Assembly: GCA_903908065.1 (NCBI GenBank)
Contig: CAIVQO010000070.1
Coordinates: 18,307-82,306, forward strand
Source: an uncultured beta proteobacterium
Lineage (GTDB): Bacteria; Pseudomonadota; Gammaproteobacteria; Burkholderiales; Rhodocyclaceae
Reading direction: 5' to 3'
DNA length: 64,000 bases
A program made the translations under genes and the position numbers. Of this stretch, positions 20,712-28,900 are shown one piece after another; within the stretch, counting starts at the first letter, position 1, and each line of letters begins with the position of its first letter. Under the pieces are notes generated by a model. That model ran no database searches and had not been told where the DNA came from. It saw nothing but the letters and a program-made list of their open reading frames with translations.

Positions 20712-21742
20712 GCCAGGCGCCAGCCCAGTTCGGCCATCACCGGCGCCATGCGGCCGAAGTCGGCGGCGCGTACATGCGACGCCGTGCCATCGAGCGAACG
20801 GCGCAGGACGCCCTGGAAGATGCCAGCCAGGCGAAAGCAGTTGAAGGCCAGGTAGAAATTCCATTCGCTGCCGATCTCTATGCCGCGCCGGGTGGCATAG
20901 GCCTGCCGGTATTCGGCCTCCGCCGGCAGGCCCAGGGCATCGAGGTCGAGCCCGGCCAGGCCGTGCAGCAGGCCCGGTGCGGTATGCCAGGGCAAGCAGT
21001 GGTAGGCGAAGTCGGCCAGCGGGTCGCCGAGGGTGGACAGCTCCCAGTCGAGCACCGCCACGACGCGGGGCTCGCTGGCATCGAAGATCAGGTTGTCGAG
21101 CTTGAAGTCGCCGTGCAGCAGGCAAAGCCGGGTGCTGGCCGTCGGCAACGCCGTCGGCAGCCAGGCGATAAGGCTTTCCATCGCTTCGATGCGCTGGGTT
21201 TCCGCGAGGCGGTATTGCCGGGTCCAGCGCGCGATCTGGCGCGGCAGGTAGTCCTGCGCCGGCCCGTGGTCGCCGAGGCCGGCGGCCACGGGATCGATCG
21301 CATGCAGCGCCGCGATCACCCGGTTGGCTTCGTCGAAGATGGCGCGGCGTTCGTCGCGGCCCATGCCGGGCAGGTCGTTCTCGGCGAAGCAGCGGCCGGG
21401 CACGTGGCCCATGACATAGAAGACCCGGCCGATCACGGACTCGTCGGCACACAACGCAAAAGTCGGCGCCAGCGGCACGGCGCTGCCGGCCAGCGCCTGC
21501 ATGACGCGGAACTCGCGCTCGATGGCATGTGCCGAGGGCGGCAGCTCGGCGGCCGGCGCCGGTTTGCAGCGCACCACGTAGTCGCCGCTACTGGCGCGCG
21601 CCAGGTAGGTGGGGTTGGACTGTCCGCCGGCGAACTTGGAAAGCTGCAGCGGGCCGCGAAAGCCCGCCACGTGGGCCGCCATCCAGGCCGCCAGCGCCGC
21701 CGCGTCGGGCGTCGCGGCGACCGCTGGCGGCTCGGCGCTCAC
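20681..21742 (-). CDS. APH-like phosphotransferase (ACAD10/11 kinase-domain family)
   Basis: 353 residues of the aminoglycoside-phosphotransferase fold: FAGGQSNPTYLA as the nucleotide loop, the catalytic LLHGDFKLDNLIF and the metal-binding VLDWELSTLGDP. This subgroup matches the N-terminal kinase domain of eukaryotic ACAD10/11, which phosphorylates 4-hydroxyacyl-CoA, rather than drug-resistance enzymes. The GTG start overlaps the stop of the binding-protein gene (GTGA), so the two are co-transcribed. Its 3' end overlaps the response-regulator gene on the other strand by 31 bp. Confidence 0.85.
   Translation of the reverse strand: MSAEPPAVAATPDAAALAAWMAAHVAGFRGPLQLSKFAGGQSNPTYLARASSGDYVVRCKPAPAAELPPSAHAIEREFRVMQALAGSAVPLAPTFALCADESVIGRVFYVMGHVPGRCFAENDLPGMGRDERRAIFDEANRVIAALHAIDPVAAGLGDHGPAQDYLPRQIARWTRQYRLAETQRIEAMESLIAWLPTALPTASTRLCLLHGDFKLDNLIFDASEPRVVAVLDWELSTLGDPLADFAYHCLPWHTAPGLLHGLAGLDLDALGLPAEAEYRQAYATRRGIEIGSEWNFYLAFNCFRLAGIFQGVLRRSLDGTASHVRAADFGRMAPVMAELGWRLAQSSSECCMA
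21458..21469 (-). repeat. Exact GCGCCGACTTTT copy 2
   Basis: Lies on the minus strand inside the phosphotransferase gene, encoding APTF. The base context is GCTGGCGCCGACTTTTGCG, so only the 12-base core matches copy 1, plus a trailing G shared with other copies. Confidence 0.7.
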
Positions 21743-22884
21743 TTGCCGGCGAGCAGCTTGAAGGCGCCGTTTTCCACGCGCAGCAGCACACGGGCGCGCG
21801 CGTCGTGGCCGAAGTGGTCGGTCGGCGAGTAGTTGATGATGCCGTGCGCCGCGGCCACGTTCTTCTCCGACTCGATCGCGTCGCGCAAGGCCTGGCGGAA
21901 CTCCGGCGTGCCCGGCTTGGCCTTCTTCAGCGCGACGGGCACCGCCTGCTGCAGCACCAGGATGGCATCCCACAGGTGGGCGCCCTGCGGCGCCATGGTG
22001 TTGGCGCCATGGAGTTCCTCGTAGCGCTTGACGTACTCGGTGGCGACCTTCTTCGAGGGGTAGCTGTCCGGCAGCTGGTTCCAGGCCAGGACCGGGCCGG
22101 CGACGAAGATCGCGCCTTCCATGGCCTTGCCGCCGAGGCGCAGGGCATCGCGGTTGGCGGCGCCGTGGGTCTGGTAGATCTGGCCCTTGTAGCCGCGATC
22201 GGTCAGCGCCAGGTGGGCCATCGAGCCGGCGCCGGCGCCGCCGACGACCAGCACCGCGTCGGGCTTGGCGCCCATCAGCTTGAGCGCCTGCGGCGTAGCC
22301 GAGGTGTCGCTGCGATTGAAGCGCTCGACGCCGACCACCTTGATGCCCAGCGGCTCGCCGAACTTGGTGATCTCGCGCAGGTAGACCTCGCCGTAGGGAT
22401 CGGCCTGGGCGAACACGCCCATCGCCTTGTAACCCTGCGCCGCGGCGTGCTCGGCAATGGCTTTGGCCATCAGCGCGATGTGCTGCGGGAAACAAAAGGT
22501 CCAGGCCATGCGCTCGCCTTCCAGGTCATGCGGCGTCAGCGCCAGCAACGGCGTCTTCGTCTCCAGCGCGATGCCCATCAGGGGCACGGTGTTGGGCGTG
22601 ATCGAGGAGCCGACCAGCACGTCGACCTTGTCTTCCAGGGTCAGCTTGCGGCCGTTCTTGGTGGCCTGGGTCGGATCGGTGGCATCGTCGAGCGCGATGT
22701 AGGTCACTTTCTCGCCGGCGATGGTGGCGGGCAGCAGCGGCACGGTGTTCTTCTGCGGCTGGCCCAGCGGCGAACCGTTGCCGGTGGCGGATACCGTGAT
22801 GCCGACCTTGATCTCGGCCTGTGCGGGGGCGCCGCAGGCGAGGGACATGGCCGCCAGCAGGGCGGCGATCATTCTGGATTTCAT
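21739..22884 (-). CDS. ABC transporter substrate-binding protein, branched-chain amino-acid (LivJ) type
   Basis: 381 residues. A signal peptide (1-23, ending AQA) is followed by a type I periplasmic-binding fold: IKVGITVSATGNGSPLG, VTYIALDDATDPTQATKN, VLVGSSITPNTVPL and GAKPDAVLVVGGAGAGS. Such proteins in degradation clusters bind aromatic or carboxylate substrates as often as amino acids. No permease or ATPase genes are adjacent, so it would have to use a transporter encoded elsewhere. An AGGAGGACGCA ribosome-binding site precedes the ATG. It is divergent from the acyl-CoA synthetase. Confidence 0.88.
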   Translation of the reverse strand: MKSRMIAALLAAMSLACGAPAQAEIKVGITVSATGNGSPLGQPQKNTVPLLPATIAGEKVTYIALDDATDPTQATKNGRKLTLEDKVDVLVGSSITPNTVPLMGIALETKTPLLALTPHDLEGERMAWTFCFPQHIALMAKAIAEHAAAQGYKAMGVFAQADPYGEVYLREITKFGEPLGIKVVGVERFNRSDTSATPQALKLMGAKPDAVLVVGGAGAGSMAHLALTDRGYKGQIYQTHGAANRDALRLGGKAMEGAIFVAGPVLAWNQLPDSYPSKKVATEYVKRYEELHGANTMAPQGAHLWDAILVLQQAVPVALKKAKPGTPEFRQALRDAIESEKNVAAAHGIINYSPTDHFGHDARARVLLRVENGAFKLLAGK

Positions 22885-22964
22885 TGCGTCCTCCTCGTTG
22901 GAATGGTTGGGGCGGAGCCGATTCTAGGGAGGTGACCGGTGGCGTAAATGGCGTTCCGGCGACT

Positions 22965-23000
22965 TCGGAAATGCCCTACAGCAAGTTCAGAAATTTCCGA
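22965..23000. promoter_or_regulatory. Inverted repeat TCGGAAAT / ATTTCCGA, candidate operator
   Basis: Eight-base arms at 22965-22972 and 22993-23000 are exact inverse complements separated by 20 bp (28 bp centre to centre). They sit in the 183-bp divergent gap between the binding protein and the acyl-CoA synthetase. Spacing close to an integral number of helical turns fits two dimers or one tetramer bound on one DNA face. Confidence 0.5.
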
Positions 23001-23067
23001 CACGGGCGTCAGGGGCGATTCTTTAGAGTGGCCTGCATCGAAGCTGACCGATCCGGAGAACTGATCC

Positions 23068-24732
23068 ATGCCGTCCCCGAAACCCTGGCTCGCCCACTAC
23101 CCGGCGGGCGTGCCCAAACTCGCCGAACCACTTGCCGCCGACGCCCTCGGCCTGTTTCGCGCCGCCGTGGCAACCGCGCCGGAACGCGATGCCCTGCGCT
23201 ATTTCGACCGCCGCATCAGCCACGCCGAACTTGACCGCCTCAGCGACAGCCTTGCCGTAGCACTCGCCAGCCGGGGCTTCGGTGTCGGCGACCGCCTGGC
23301 GCTCTACCTGCAGAACCAGCCAAGCTTTCCGATCGCCACCCTGGCGGCCTGGAAACTGGGCGGCATCGTCGTCACCATCAATCCGATGAACCGCGAATTC
23401 GAGCTGGCCAAGCTGCTCGACGACGCTCGCCCGAAAGCGCTGATCTGCCTCGCCGGCCTGGCCGAGGACATCCTGCCGCGCCTGCCGGAGGGCACGCACC
23501 GTCCGGACATCCTGCTCTGGTCGGGGGAACACGACTGGCAGACCCGCGACGATCCGCGCATCTTTGCCGCGCTTCCGCGTCGCGAAGCCTTGGCCGCCGA
23601 CAGCCTGATGCGCTGCATCGACGACTTTGCCGGCCGGAAGCCGCCGCACCATGTGCCGTCAGGCGGCGACATCGCCTTCATCGTCTACACCTCGGGCACC
23701 ACCGGCCTGCCCAAGGGCGCTTGCATCAGCCACGACAACCTGGTCCGCATCAGCGCCGCACACCGTGCCTGGTACGCGCTGGCCGACGGGACGCCGCTGC
23801 TCTGCGCGGCGCCCTTGTTCCACATCACCGGCCTGGCCGGCCACATGGTGCTCGCCTGGTGCCTGGCCGGGCCGCTGGTGCTGTGCTACCGCTTCGACCC
23901 CGGCGTTGTGCTCGACGCCATCGCCGAACATCAGCCGCGCTGCACCGCCAACGCCATCACCGCCTACATCGCGCTGATGAACCAGCCGGGCATCGACCCG
24001 GCAACGCTGTCCAGCCTCGACACCGTGACCTCGGGCGGCGCTCCCGTCCCGCCCAGCGTGGCGGTACAGGTCGAGCAGAAGCTGGGCTGGCGCATCCTCA
24101 ACGGCTACGGCCTGACCGAGACCACCTCTGGCGTGATCATCATGCCGCGCGGCGCCGGCGGCCGCGTGGATCCGGTATCGGGCGCGCTGTCGGTCGGCGT
24201 ACCGATCAGCGGCGTCGATGTCTGGGTGGCCGGCGATGACGGCACGCGGCTGGGACACGACGAGATCGGCGAAATCGTGATCGACGCGCCCATGGTCGCC
24301 GGCGGCTACTGGGGCAAAGCGACTGAGACCGCCGAGTGCATGCGCGCCGATGGCTTTCGCACCGGCGACATCGGCTTCATGGACAGGAACGGCTGGTTCT
24401 ACATCGTGGACCGCAAGAAGGACATGATAAATGCATCGGGCTACAAGGTCTGGCCGCGCGAGGTCGAGGACGTGCTGTATGCCCACCCGGCGGTGCGCGA
24501 AGCCGCGGTGGTCGGCGTCGGCGACGCCTATCGCGGCGAGACGGTGAAGGCGGTGCTGAGCCTGCGCGCCGGCCATGTCGCCGGCCGCGACGAAATCATC
24601 ACCTGGTGCCGCGAACGCCTGGCCGCCTACAAGGTGCCGCGCGTGGTCGAGTTCATCGACGAGCTGCCCAAGAACGCCACCGGCAAGGTGCTGCGCCGCG
24701 TCCTGCGCGAAAACGCCACGGCGGCAAGATGA
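23068..24732 (+). CDS. Acyl-CoA synthetase (AMP-dependent ligase)
   Basis: 554 residues, an adenylate-forming ligase that activates a carboxylic acid to its CoA thioester. The P-loop-like IVYTSGTTGLPKGACISH, NGYGLTETTSG, the hinge motif near RTGDIGFMDRNGWFYIVDRKKDM (cited as a region) and the C-terminal lysine in NATGKVLRR are all present. Substrate is likely a medium- or long-chain fatty acid or a ring-derived acid; sequence alone does not say. GGAGA lies upstream of the ATG. It overlaps the SDR gene by ATGA. Confidence 0.88.
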   Translation: MPSPKPWLAHYPAGVPKLAEPLAADALGLFRAAVATAPERDALRYFDRRISHAELDRLSDSLAVALASRGFGVGDRLALYLQNQPSFPIATLAAWKLGGIVVTINPMNREFELAKLLDDARPKALICLAGLAEDILPRLPEGTHRPDILLWSGEHDWQTRDDPRIFAALPRREALAADSLMRCIDDFAGRKPPHHVPSGGDIAFIVYTSGTTGLPKGACISHDNLVRISAAHRAWYALADGTPLLCAAPLFHITGLAGHMVLAWCLAGPLVLCYRFDPGVVLDAIAEHQPRCTANAITAYIALMNQPGIDPATLSSLDTVTSGGAPVPPSVAVQVEQKLGWRILNGYGLTETTSGVIIMPRGAGGRVDPVSGALSVGVPISGVDVWVAGDDGTRLGHDEIGEIVIDAPMVAGGYWGKATETAECMRADGFRTGDIGFMDRNGWFYIVDRKKDMINASGYKVWPREVEDVLYAHPAVREAAVVGVGDAYRGETVKAVLSLRAGHVAGRDEIITWCRERLAAYKVPRVVEFIDELPKNATGKVLRRVLRENATAAR

Positions 24733-25547
24733 GACGCACCGCCGTCATCACCGGCGCCGCCAGCGGCCTGGGCTACGCGTTGGCCAAACGCGCCGCCGCC
24801 GAGAATATGAACCTGGTGCTGGCCGACATCGAGGAGGCGCGCCTGGCAAAGGCCGTCACCGAGCTCGGCGTGGCCCCCGACCATGTACTGACCTTCGCCG
24901 GCGACCTCAGCCAGGAGGCCGTCGTCGCCGGGCTGGCCGACGCCGCCTTCGCCCGCTTCGGCACCGTGCACCTGCTGTGCAACAACGCCGGCGTGGCGCT
25001 GACGCGGCTGATCCGCGAAATGAGCACGGCCGACTGGGAATGGGTGCTGGGCGCCAACCTGTGGAGCGTGATCTTCGGCGTGCAGCACTTCCTGCCGCGA
25101 ATGCAGGCGCAGTCCGATACCAGCCACATCGTGAACACCGCCTCGGTCGCCGGCCTGCTTTCGCCGCCCGCAGCGGCGGCCTACAACGTCAGCAAGCACG
25201 GCGTGGTCACGCTTTCGGAAACCCTGTTCCACGAGTTGCGCGCCGAGGGTAGCCGCGTCGGCGTCTCGGTGCTGTGCCCGGCCTGGGTCAAGACCGGCAT
25301 CAACCAGGCCCAGCGCAACCGCCCCGCGCGCTACGGCACGGCCGCCACGGCCGGCGATTTCTCGGCGGCGCAGGAAAGGCAGATCGCCCATGCGCTCGAG
25401 GCGGGCCGCCTCAGTGCCGATGACATTGCCGCTGTCGTGTTCGAGGCAGTGGCCGCAAAGCGCTTCTACGTCATCCCGCACAAGCGCATCAACGAAGTGG
25501 TGCGCCAGCGCTTCGAGGACATCCTGGCCGCGCGCAATCCTAGCTGA
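24729..25547 (+). CDS. Short-chain dehydrogenase/reductase
   Basis: 272 residues, a classical SDR: the cofactor glycine motif TGAASGLG, a D in LVLADIEEA suggesting NAD(H) preference, NNAGVAL, then Ser and YxxxK (AYNVSKHG). It is translationally coupled to the acyl-CoA synthetase, which suggests a 3-hydroxyacyl-CoA or related alcohol as substrate (inference). Its stop overlaps the convergent regulator gene by eight bases. Confidence 0.9.
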   Translation: MRRTAVITGAASGLGYALAKRAAAENMNLVLADIEEARLAKAVTELGVAPDHVLTFAGDLSQEAVVAGLADAAFARFGTVHLLCNNAGVALTRLIREMSTADWEWVLGANLWSVIFGVQHFLPRMQAQSDTSHIVNTASVAGLLSPPAAAAYNVSKHGVVTLSETLFHELRAEGSRVGVSVLCPAWVKTGINQAQRNRPARYGTAATAGDFSAAQERQIAHALEAGRLSADDIAAVVFEAVAAKRFYVIPHKRINEVVRQRFEDILAARNPS

Positions 25548-26619
25548 GAAAATCCGCCCACCCCCCCGGCGCGCACACTTCCAGAGGCTCGTAACCCGGC
25601 ATGGCCAGCAGGCGCTGGCGGAAGGTATTGCCATGGACGCGCGCCAGGAAGCCGCGTCCCTCGGGGCTTTCGGCAATGGCACGCGACATGGCGAAGCCGT
25701 AGCGCTCAACCACCAGGGGTACGAATCCAATGTCATAACGTACTGCCGCAGCCTCAATGCCGAAGCCGGCATCGGCCTGCCCGGCGGCGACTTCCGCCGC
25801 CACTGCCTCGTGGGTGAATTCTTCATGCTGGTAGCCAGCGATGGATTCCGCACGGATGCGATTGGCGGCCAGCAGTTCGTCGATCAGGCTGCGCGTACCC
25901 GAGCCACGCTGACGGTTGACCAGGCGCAGGCCTCGCCGCGCCACGTCCGCCAGGCTAGCCAGGCGATGCGGATTTCCGCGCGCCACGATCAGTCCCTGGC
26001 GGCGGCGCATGACCGGCACGCAGATGTGCTGTGCCACGTCCAGCCACAGTCCGAGCCAGTTTTCCAGCCGGGATACCGGCCACTCTTCCGGCGCATGGAA
26101 GCCGGCGATTTCGCACTCGCCGCGGCCCAGTGCCGCCAGGGCATCCTCGCTGCCACGCCACGACAGCTCGAAGCGGATGCGTCGGCCGTGTTCCACCCAG
26201 TCAGCCAGTGCCAGGTCGTGGCTGGCTGTTAGACGCAAGCGGTCCGGCGTTGGGCGGACGATGGGTGCCAGCAGCGCCTCGAAGCGGCGCTGCCACGGCG
26301 CGTGGGCATCTTCCAGCGACGCGCGCGCCGCGGCATCCAGTTCCACCAGCGCCGCACCGAACTCGGTCAGGCTCGTGCCGCGGCCACGCTCCATCACCAC
26401 CAGCGGCGCGCCCAACGCCTGCTCGCAGGCGCGCAGCAGGCCCCAGGCCGTGCGGTAGGACATGCCTGCATTGCGCGCGGCAGTGCCCAGCGCGCCCCCG
26501 GCCTGAAGGGCGGCCAGCAATTGCAGGAGGCGCGAGGTATCGACGTCCTCCAATAGTGGACCGAAGTCCCAGCTCCAGCGCAAACGCGGTAGCGGACGAC
26601 TAGTTGCAGTAGACGACAT
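25540..26619 (-). CDS. One-component regulator: ModE/LysR-like winged helix plus periplasmic-binding-type domain
   Basis: 359 residues. An N-terminal winged helix (about 20-110, with GTAARNAGMSYRTAWGLL) is of the LysR/ModE type. It is fused to a PBP-like domain of about 220 residues (RLRLTASHDLALADWV to the C-terminus) resembling molybdate/tungstate-binding proteins, with RQRGSGTRSLIDELL as the ligand loop. Such proteins sense oxyanions and repress or activate uptake genes. It is divergent from tupB across 61 bp. I use ATG 26619, which has GGGAG upstream. Confidence 0.8.
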   Translation of the reverse strand: MSSTATSRPLPRLRWSWDFGPLLEDVDTSRLLQLLAALQAGGALGTAARNAGMSYRTAWGLLRACEQALGAPLVVMERGRGTSLTEFGAALVELDAAARASLEDAHAPWQRRFEALLAPIVRPTPDRLRLTASHDLALADWVEHGRRIRFELSWRGSEDALAALGRGECEIAGFHAPEEWPVSRLENWLGLWLDVAQHICVPVMRRRQGLIVARGNPHRLASLADVARRGLRLVNRQRGSGTRSLIDELLAANRIRAESIAGYQHEEFTHEAVAAEVAAGQADAGFGIEAAAVRYDIGFVPLVVERYGFAMSRAIAESPEGRGFLARVHGNTFRQRLLAMPGYEPLEVCAPGGWADFLS

Positions 26620-26656
26620 ATTTGCTCCCTCAACTGCGTACTTTAACCTGCATTCC

Positions 26657-26678
26657 CTTATGCACGACGCTACATAAG
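26657..26678. promoter_or_regulatory. Dyad CTTATG-N10-CATAAG upstream of tupB
   Basis: Exact six-base arms (26657-26662, 26673-26678) lie immediately before the tupB ATG, in the divergent gap shared with the ModE-like regulator. A regulator bound here would cover the tupB translation start, so repression is the natural reading. Confidence 0.45.
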
Positions 26679-26680
26679 CA

Positions 26681-27385
26681 ATGACAACACTGGGGGATTC
26701 CTTCCTCACCGCCTGGCAACTCGTGGCCGATGCCGATGCCAAGCTCGCGGGCATCGTCTGGCTCAGCCTCACGGTGAGCCTCAGCGCGACGCTGGTTGCC
26801 TGTGTCATCGGCATGCCAGTCGGCGCGCTGCTGGCGGTTGGACGCTTCCCGGGGCGCCGACTGCTGGTGGTGCTGTTCAACGGCCTCATGGGCCTCCCGC
26901 CGGTGGTGGTCGGCCTGCTGGTCTACCTGCTGCTGTCGCGCGCCGGCCCGCTGGGCAGCTTCGGCCTGCTGTTCTCGCCCACGGCGATGGTCATCGCCCA
27001 GGCAGTGCTGGTGACACCGATCGTCGCCGCGCTGACGCGGCAGGTCATTGCCGACGAATGGACCGAGTACCGCGAGCAACTGCGTTCGCTGGGGGCCAGC
27101 CGCGCGCGTGCCGCCGCCACGCTGTTGTGGGACGGCCGCTTTTCCCTATCCACCGCCGCGCTGGCCGGCTTTGGCCGCGCCATTGCCGAGGTCGGCGCGG
27201 TGATGATCGTCGGCGGCAACATCGACGGCGTGACGCGCGTGATGACCACCACCATCGCCCTCGAAACCAGCAAGGGCGACCTGCCACTGGCGCTGGCCCT
27301 GGGCTTCGTGCTGATCGCCGTGGTGCTGGCGATCAACGCTTTCGCGTACGCGCTGCGCGGCTGGGCGGAAAGGCGGTGGGGGTGA
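26681..27385 (+). CDS. tupB: Tungstate-type ABC transporter permease TupB
   Basis: 234 residues with about five or six membrane segments. The EAA-like loop EYREQLRSLGASRARAAATLL contacts the ATPase, and FGRAIAEVGAVMIVGGNI is the signature of the TupB/WtpB-type oxyanion permeases. It starts at ATG 26681 with no clear ribosome-binding site and overlaps tupC by TGATG. Assignment to tungstate rather than molybdate rests on the TupA-like binding protein downstream. Confidence 0.88.
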   Translation: MTTLGDSFLTAWQLVADADAKLAGIVWLSLTVSLSATLVACVIGMPVGALLAVGRFPGRRLLVVLFNGLMGLPPVVVGLLVYLLLSRAGPLGSFGLLFSPTAMVIAQAVLVTPIVAALTRQVIADEWTEYREQLRSLGASRARAAATLLWDGRFSLSTAALAGFGRAIAEVGAVMIVGGNIDGVTRVMTTTIALETSKGDLPLALALGFVLIAVVLAINAFAYALRGWAERRWG

Positions 27386-28071
27386 TGGACGCCTGGCTCA
27401 CGACCTCGGGCCTTGGCCTGCGCGAAAGCGGCAAGCACATCGTCGAGGATGTCTCTCTCGCACTCGCGGCGCAACGCATCGTGCTGCTGGGCCCCAACGG
27501 CGCCGGCAAGAGCACATTGCTGCGCTTGATCCACGGCCTGCTGCACCCCAGCAGCGGTGCCCTTCGCTGGCCACGGAACTTGACCCAGGCCATGGTCTTC
27601 CAACGTCCGGTGATGCTGCGCACTACGGCCATTGCGAATGTCATCTACGGACTCAAGCTCAAGGGACTGCCCGCAAACGAATGCGTGCAACGTGCCGGCG
27701 CGGCATTGGAACACGTCGGACTGCCGCACCTCGCGCAGCGCCCGGCGCGCCTGCTTTCCGGCGGCGAGCAGCAACGCGTCGCGCTGGCACGCGCCTGGGC
27801 GCTGGAACCTGAACTGTTGATCCTCGACGAGCCCACCGCCAGTCTCGACCCGGCCAGCACGCGGGAAGTGGAACGCATCGTCGGCGAGATCGCTGCCGCC
27901 GGCGCGCGCGTCCTGATGACCACCCACAACCTTGGCCAGGCCAGGCGCATGGCCGACGAAATCGTCTTCATCGACCGCGGTCGGATTGTCGAGCACACCC
28001 CGGCCGAACAGTTCTTTTCATTGCCGCAGACTGAAGCGGCGCAACGCTTTCTCAAGGAGGAAACCCCGTGA
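27385..28071 (+). CDS. tupC: Tungstate-type ABC transporter ATP-binding protein TupC
   Basis: 228 residues with Walker A GPNGAGKSTLL, Q-loop MVFQRPVML, signature LSGGEQQRVALARA, Walker B LILDEPTASLDP and the H-switch TTHNLGQA. There is no C-terminal TOBE domain, as usual for TupC and unlike ModC. The start is ATG 27385 overlapping the tupB stop; GTG 27382 is possible. Its stop overlaps the next gene (GTGA). Confidence 0.88.
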   Translation: MDAWLTTSGLGLRESGKHIVEDVSLALAAQRIVLLGPNGAGKSTLLRLIHGLLHPSSGALRWPRNLTQAMVFQRPVMLRTTAIANVIYGLKLKGLPANECVQRAGAALEHVGLPHLAQRPARLLSGGEQQRVALARAWALEPELLILDEPTASLDPASTREVERIVGEIAAAGARVLMTTHNLGQARRMADEIVFIDRGRIVEHTPAEQFFSLPQTEAAQRFLKEETP

Positions 28072-28889
28072 TCACCCGCCGTCTGTTCTGTTCCGTCCTC
28101 GCTTCCGTCGGGCTGCTGGCTGCCGGCCTGCCCCAGGCCCAGGAGCGCTTCATCACCGTCGCTTCGACCACCTCGACCGAGCAGTCCGGACTCTTCGGCC
28201 ACCTGTTGCCGGCCTTCGAGAAGGCCAGCGGCATCAAGGTGCGTGTCGTCGCGTTGGGCACCGGCCAGGCACTCGACATGGCGCGCCGCGGCGATGCCGA
28301 TGTCGTCTTCGTGCATGACAAGACGGCCGAGGAGAAATTCATCGCCGAGGGCTTCGGCCTCAAGCGCCAGGAAGTGATGTACAACGACTTCGTCGTCATC
28401 GGCCCCAAGGCCGACCCGGCCAAGGCGGCAGGCAAGGACATCCTCGAAGGCCTGCGCAAGATCGAGGCGGCCAAGGCACCCTTCGTCTCGCGCGGCGACA
28501 AGAGCGGCACCCACGCCGCCGAGCTCCGCTACTGGAAGGCCGCCGGCGTCGACCTGGACAAGGCCAAGGGTAGCTGGTACCGCGACACCGGCTCGGGCAT
28601 GGGGCCGGCGCTCAATACCGCCGCCTCGATGAACGCCTACATCCTCGCCGACCGCGGCACCTGGCTCAACTTCAAGAACCGCGCCGAACTCGGCATCGTC
28701 GTCGAGGGTGACACGAAGCTCTTCAACCAATACGGCGTGATCCTGGTCAATCCGGCCAAGCATACCCATGTCAAGCAGGCCGACGGGCAGAAGTTCGTCG
28801 ACTGGCTGGTGTCGCCGGCCGGACAGAAATCCATCGCCGACTACAAGATCGGCGGCGAGTCGCTGTTCTTCCCCAACGCCGCGAAGTGA
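28068..28889 (+). CDS. tupA: Tungstate-binding periplasmic protein TupA (copy 1)
   Basis: 273 residues. A signal peptide (1-24, ending AQA) is followed by the type II binding fold. FITVASTTSTEQSGLFGHLL holds the Thr/Ser motif that coordinates the oxyanion in TupA. GTGQALDMARRGDADVVFVH and SRGDKSGTHAAELRYWK are the other loops. GTG start within the tupC stop. This copy keeps the diagnostic ligand motif and is the likely functional tungstate receptor. Confidence 0.86.
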   Translation: MITRRLFCSVLASVGLLAAGLPQAQERFITVASTTSTEQSGLFGHLLPAFEKASGIKVRVVALGTGQALDMARRGDADVVFVHDKTAEEKFIAEGFGLKRQEVMYNDFVVIGPKADPAKAAGKDILEGLRKIEAAKAPFVSRGDKSGTHAAELRYWKAAGVDLDKAKGSWYRDTGSGMGPALNTAASMNAYILADRGTWLNFKNRAELGIVVEGDTKLFNQYGVILVNPAKHTHVKQADGQKFVDWLVSPAGQKSIADYKIGGESLFFPNAAK

Positions 28890-28900
28890 GGAAGGCCGCC

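Noticed and set aside
26620..26680. Molybdenum-cofactor/tungsten-cofactor riboswitch ahead of tupB
   Set aside because: The 61-bp gap cannot hold the structure, and only a protein-type dyad is visible.
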